Shown here: one piece after another, positions 60,625 through 64,000 of the stretch
Layout of the letters: each line of letters starts with the position of its first letter
Numbering within the stretch: the first letter of the stretch is position 1
Assembly: GCF_900102165.1 (NCBI RefSeq)
Contig: NZ_FNBD01000012.1
Location: forward strand, 1 to 64,000
Source of the DNA: Cellulophaga baltica
GTDB taxonomy: Bacteria; Bacteroidota; Bacteroidia; Flavobacteriales; Flavobacteriaceae
Reading direction: 5' to 3'
DNA length: 64,000 nucleotides
The notes under the pieces: generated by a model
What the model was told of the DNA's origin: nothing
Databases searched by the model: none
The model's input: only the letters and a program-made list of their open reading frames with translations
Program-made: the position numbers and the translations under genes

Positions 60625-63600
60625 TCAAGTTTCCAAGTCATTAGTCATCATGTTTTGGATCTCTTGATCTACGATGTTGGGGATTTCCACATAAAAAGTA
60701 GTTCCTTTTCCGGTACCCTCAGATTTAGCATAAATAGTACCGTTATGTGATTCTATAATCTGTTTAATCATATATAGACCTAAGCCGGTTCCTTTTACGT
60801 TAGCATGAAATCGCTCAAATGGTGAGAAAAGCTTTTTTAAAGATTTTTCATCCATTCCAGAACCATTATCAGAAATAGAGAATTGTATGTTGTGGGCATT
60901 TTCTTGTGCTTTAATATGAACTACGGGTTCTTTTTGTTCGCCCATATACTTTATAGCGTTATCTAGTAGATTACCAAATACTTGTATAATTCTATTTCTG
61001 TCTCCATAAATACTAGGTAAGTTTTTTTCCACGATGAGTTTTACCTTGGCTACTTTTAATTTTCCTTTGACTAAGGTGGTTGATAATGCTACAATCTCAT
61101 TGACGTCAAGTATTTCATTTTGGTTTTCTATTTTACCAATTTTTGCAATTTTAGTAATATCCCCAATAAGGTTATTCATCGTATCACATGAAATATTAAT
61201 CATCTCTAGATATTGCTCTAATTCAGGATAGTCTTTCATTGCAAACTCCATAGGAATTAAGCTGGCAATACCTTTAATACCACTAAGCGGACTTTTAAGA
61301 TCATGTGAAACGGCAAAAGTAAAACGTTGAATTTCTTGATTTTTTGTAGTTAACTCATCAGCTATTTTTTTAAGTTCTTCCTTTTGTTGTTGTAATTGTT
61401 GTGTTCGCTCGTCTATCTCTTTTTCTAGTGTTTGTTGGTATAATTTTATACTTTTAAGTCGTAGGTATACCACCAAATAAATTCCTAATATTAAGGAAAG
61501 AACCAAAAGCAAGCGAAACCACCAAGTTTCCCAGAAAGGAGGTGTAATGGTAATGTTTAGAGTTGTCTCGTTGTTATTCCAAATCCCATCAGAATTGCTC
61601 GATTTTATTCGTAACGTATAATTTCCTGGCTCTAAGTTGGTGTATGTCGCATTCTTTTTGTGTCCCACATAGTTCCAGTCCGTCTCAAAACCATCTAAGA
61701 AATAGGCATAGTTCACCTTATCCGGATGACGAAAAGTTAATGCGTTGTACTCAAAATTAAGTACATCATTATCGTAGGAGATTTTAATGGAGTCTACTTG
61801 AGAGATGTGTCGTTCTAAAATTTTAGAGGCATCACCTGCATAAATAGGTTTGTTGAAAATCTTTAAACTGGTGATATTTACTTTTGGGGTATCTTCTCTT
61901 TTTTTAATATTTTTTGCCTCAAATAAATTGAAACCATTGCTACCCCCAAAAAGTAACTCGTCATTTCTAGTTTTATAAAAAGAATTTGAGTTGAATTCGT
62001 TGCCTTGTAAACCATCATTAATATCATAATTTATAGATACGTCGTTTTCAGGATTGTATTGAATAATTCCAAAACCGGTACTTAACCATAATAAATGGTT
62101 TTCGTCTTCTATAATTCCTTTTACGGCATCATTTTTCAATCCGGTTTTACGGGTGATCGCTTGAAAATAACCTGTACTAGCGTTGTATTTATTTAAGCCA
62201 GCTTGAGTACCTACCCATAAAGTGCCCTTGCTATCTTCTACAATAGCATTAATAAAATCATTACTCATGAGGTGTTCAGGTTCTTGACTATTATAACTGG
62301 TGTATTGCCATTCCTCATTTATTTCAGTGAGTTTAAAGAGCCCAGATATTTGTGTGCCAACCCAAATATTTCCATTTTTATCTTCCGTTATGGTTGTAAT
62401 GGTAGAGATGTTAGTGTCGTTAATGCTGTTCGTAAGCGGTACGTTTTGATGCGTTTTGGTGTCTGGGTTATAGACTTGTAATCCGCCGTGAAAAGTTGCT
62501 ATCCAAATGCGATCCTTGCTATCCATCATTAAATTAAAAACATTGTTTGATAGTAGAAAAGAGTTTTCTTTGGTTAATACTTCGTAGTGCTTATTCTTTA
62601 AATTTAATATAGTAATTCCCTTACCCCAAGATCCTAACCATACATTGTTTTTTTTGTCTTGCAGGATGCTTAATACTACATTGGTATTAAGGGTATTGTT
62701 GTCTAAACTGTATTTTTTAAATGAATTAGCACTTCTATCCCAATAATTTAATCCGCCTCCATCCGTTCCTATCCAGAGATGATCTGTAGGGTCATTTTTA
62801 TCTTGAATAAAACAGTTTATATTGTTGTTATTTAAAGAACGAGAATCAAAAGGTTGGTTTTTTATATGTTCAAATTTATGATATATGGGATCGAAGAAGC
62901 TTAGTCCCTTTTTATAAGGACCTAGCCACATAATTCCTTCACGACTGTATATAGACCAGATAGAGTTGCTGGAGATGGAATTTATATTGGTATTATCATA
63001 TTTTAAATTTGATAATTGTTTGGTATTTTTTGAGTAAATAAAAAGACCATCATTTTCACTACCCATCCAATAATCGCCGTTTGGCGCAATGGCTAAAGAT
63101 AAAATAGGATACCCATTACTTATTTTTTTTCGTTCAACCTTTAAGGCATGGTCTGGTTGTATTTTTAATTCAAGGAGCTCACCGTTATGCAGGCCAATTA
63201 AAAACTGGGTTGAGTTTTGTTGTATTACACTTCGTATTCTCTGATTTTCATGAAACTTTGATACTATTTGCAATTCCTTATCCAACAACCAGATGTCATT
63301 ATCGATAAAAACTAGCGTGTTTTGATTATCTAGTCCTGCAATTTTAACAAAATAGTTGTTCTTTAGTATGTTGGGGGTCCCTTCCTGATAGACAAATTCT
63401 TTAAGGTCCCCTGTGGTTGTATGATATTTGAATAAGCTTGTTGTGGTTCCCAGCCAAAGAATATCTGAGGATTTAGTAATGGAATAAAAATGTTCTAAGG
63501 CTATTTTTTTACCTTCTCCAAAAAATGGATAGGGTTTTAGCACGTCCATCTCCCTTTGATATATATTTAAACCCTGTACAGTTCCTATATACAGTTGTCT

Positions 63601-63909
63601 ATCGTCATCTTCGTAAATATCTTCGATATAGCCATTGGTGAGGCCAGTTGTACTATCCACAGCCTGCTCATATATTTCAAAACTTTTACCATCATATTTA
63701 TTAAGTCCATTTCTGGTGCCTATCCATAAATATCCATAACTATCTTCAAATATCACATTAGCAGAGCTTTGTGATAAACCTCCTGGTAAGTGTTGAAAAG
63801 AGATATCAGTCTGGTTTTGTTGTGCAAGAACAGGTGTACAACATTGTAGTAGTAACGATAACCATAACATTAGTGTAGCTGCTTGCTTCAGTAATAACAT
63901 ATTAATCAA
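60625..63909 (-). CDS. Propeller-type sensor histidine kinase
   Basis: 1094 aa. Signal peptide at the N-terminus (LLLQCCTPVLAQQ); an ATG three codons in is equally possible. About residues 30-700 are two seven-bladed two-component-regulator propellers (repeats of YLWIGTRNGLNKYDG, LWIGTDGGGLNYWDR, LWVGTQAGLNKYNASTG), then a Y_Y_Y domain (GNYTLRIKSSNSDGIWN), one membrane helix (WFRLLLVLSLILGIYLVVYL), a coiled coil, HisKA (FAVSHDLKSPLSGIKG, phospho-His near 867) and an HATPase (NLLDNAIKY, ISDNGSGMDEKSL, GTGLGLYMIKQII). Unlike typical HTCS proteins it ends there, without receiver or AraC domain, so it needs a separate response regulator not seen here. Ligand, probably a glycan or peptide, unknown. 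Confidence 0.92.
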   Translation of the reverse strand: MINMLLLKQAATLMLWLSLLLQCCTPVLAQQNQTDISFQHLPGGLSQSSANVIFEDSYGYLWIGTRNGLNKYDGKSFEIYEQAVDSTTGLTNGYIEDIYEDDDRQLYIGTVQGLNIYQREMDVLKPYPFFGEGKKIALEHFYSITKSSDILWLGTTTSLFKYHTTTGDLKEFVYQEGTPNILKNNYFVKIAGLDNQNTLVFIDNDIWLLDKELQIVSKFHENQRIRSVIQQNSTQFLIGLHNGELLELKIQPDHALKVERKKISNGYPILSLAIAPNGDYWMGSENDGLFIYSKNTKQLSNLKYDNTNINSISSNSIWSIYSREGIMWLGPYKKGLSFFDPIYHKFEHIKNQPFDSRSLNNNNINCFIQDKNDPTDHLWIGTDGGGLNYWDRSANSFKKYSLDNNTLNTNVVLSILQDKKNNVWLGSWGKGITILNLKNKHYEVLTKENSFLLSNNVFNLMMDSKDRIWIATFHGGLQVYNPDTKTHQNVPLTNSINDTNISTITTITEDKNGNIWVGTQISGLFKLTEINEEWQYTSYNSQEPEHLMSNDFINAIVEDSKGTLWVGTQAGLNKYNASTGYFQAITRKTGLKNDAVKGIIEDENHLLWLSTGFGIIQYNPENDVSINYDINDGLQGNEFNSNSFYKTRNDELLFGGSNGFNLFEAKNIKKREDTPKVNITSLKIFNKPIYAGDASKILERHISQVDSIKISYDNDVLNFEYNALTFRHPDKVNYAYFLDGFETDWNYVGHKKNATYTNLEPGNYTLRIKSSNSDGIWNNNETTLNITITPPFWETWWFRLLLVLSLILGIYLVVYLRLKSIKLYQQTLEKEIDERTQQLQQQKEELKKIADELTTKNQEIQRFTFAVSHDLKSPLSGIKGIASLIPMEFAMKDYPELEQYLEMINISCDTMNNLIGDITKIAKIGKIENQNEILDVNEIVALSTTLVKGKLKVAKVKLIVEKNLPSIYGDRNRIIQVFGNLLDNAIKYMGEQKEPVVHIKAQENAHNIQFSISDNGSGMDEKSLKKLFSPFERFHANVKGTGLGLYMIKQIIESHNGTIYAKSEGTGKGTTFYVEIPNIVDQEIQNMMTNDLET

Positions 63910-64000
63910 CAGGGGTTTATATTAAAAAGTAAGTTAAAGATTACAATATTAGGAATATTAACCGTACGTATATATTTTTTGTTGCCTATGAACGCTATGT

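Noticed and set aside
1-64000. CRISPR arrays, tRNA or rRNA genes, prophage, restriction or other defence genes
   Set aside because: No regularly spaced repeats, no cloverleaf-like stretch and no matching protein motifs were found on reading the gene list and the gaps.

Overview
The window is chromosomal DNA of a Bacteroidota member, most likely a marine Flavobacteriaceae; the genus cannot be settled from the sequence. The support is AT-rich DNA, promoters of the Bacteroidota form TTTG-N19-TAnnTTTG (clearest before rpmE2 and rpmH), a secreted protein with a type IX secretion (T9SS) C-terminal domain, many Sec/lipoprotein signal peptides ending in FGQ, AQ or SC, type B ribosomal protein L31, an ECF sigma module of flavobacterial type, and a CarB that stops before the usual C-terminal regulatory domain. 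No tRNA, rRNA, CRISPR array, transposase or phage gene was found.

Layout. 1-4.7 kb is accessory in character: a partial secreted protein, a SIMPL-domain protein bounded by 12-bp inverted repeats and a strongly folded intergenic element, two overlapping small unknown genes, a beta-propeller gene whose signal peptide holds a stop codon, a DUF6090-like membrane protein and a SUFU-domain protein. 5-9.7 kb holds a luciferase-like flavin oxidoreductase, an S41 peptidase with an outer-membrane-type partner, a membrane-anchored AraC-type regulator frameshifted in its DNA-binding domain, and a small membrane protein. 9.7-17.8 kb is a minus-strand run of small secreted or lipoprotein genes of mostly unknown role ending in an M1 aminopeptidase. 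A DUF1080 protein, an M28 peptidase and an MFS transporter follow.

21.5-25.6 kb is a divergent trehalose locus: a fused trehalose-6-phosphate synthase/phosphatase against a GH15 hydrolase. 25.9-31.9 kb is a fatty acid beta-oxidation operon (MarR regulator, FadB-like multienzyme, thiolase, acyl-CoA dehydrogenase) with a perfect 28-bp palindrome at its promoter; an acyl-CoA ligase lies just upstream of it on the same strand. 34-37 kb has the T9SS protein and a small degraded gene.

37-64 kb is mostly housekeeping: purL, an RsmB-family rRNA methyltransferase, a YCF48-like propeller lipoprotein, an ECF sigma / anti-sigma-like / Spy-like module, an ABC exporter, a phosphohexomutase, a polyprenyl-phosphate-type glycosyltransferase, three tandem DUF4199-type membrane proteins, rpmE2, a GlmU-like protein, mtaB, an alpha/beta hydrolase, a lytic transglycosylase, rpmH, carB and a large propeller-type histidine kinase.

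No plainly new multi-gene system is visible. The strongest leads are the folded and palindromic elements around the SIMPL gene, the fad operator, the palindrome cluster upstream of the sigma factor gene, and several reading-frame breaks (signal peptide stop, AraC, rpmH, STAS-like remnant). The rpmH break raises the possibility that some breaks are sequence errors.
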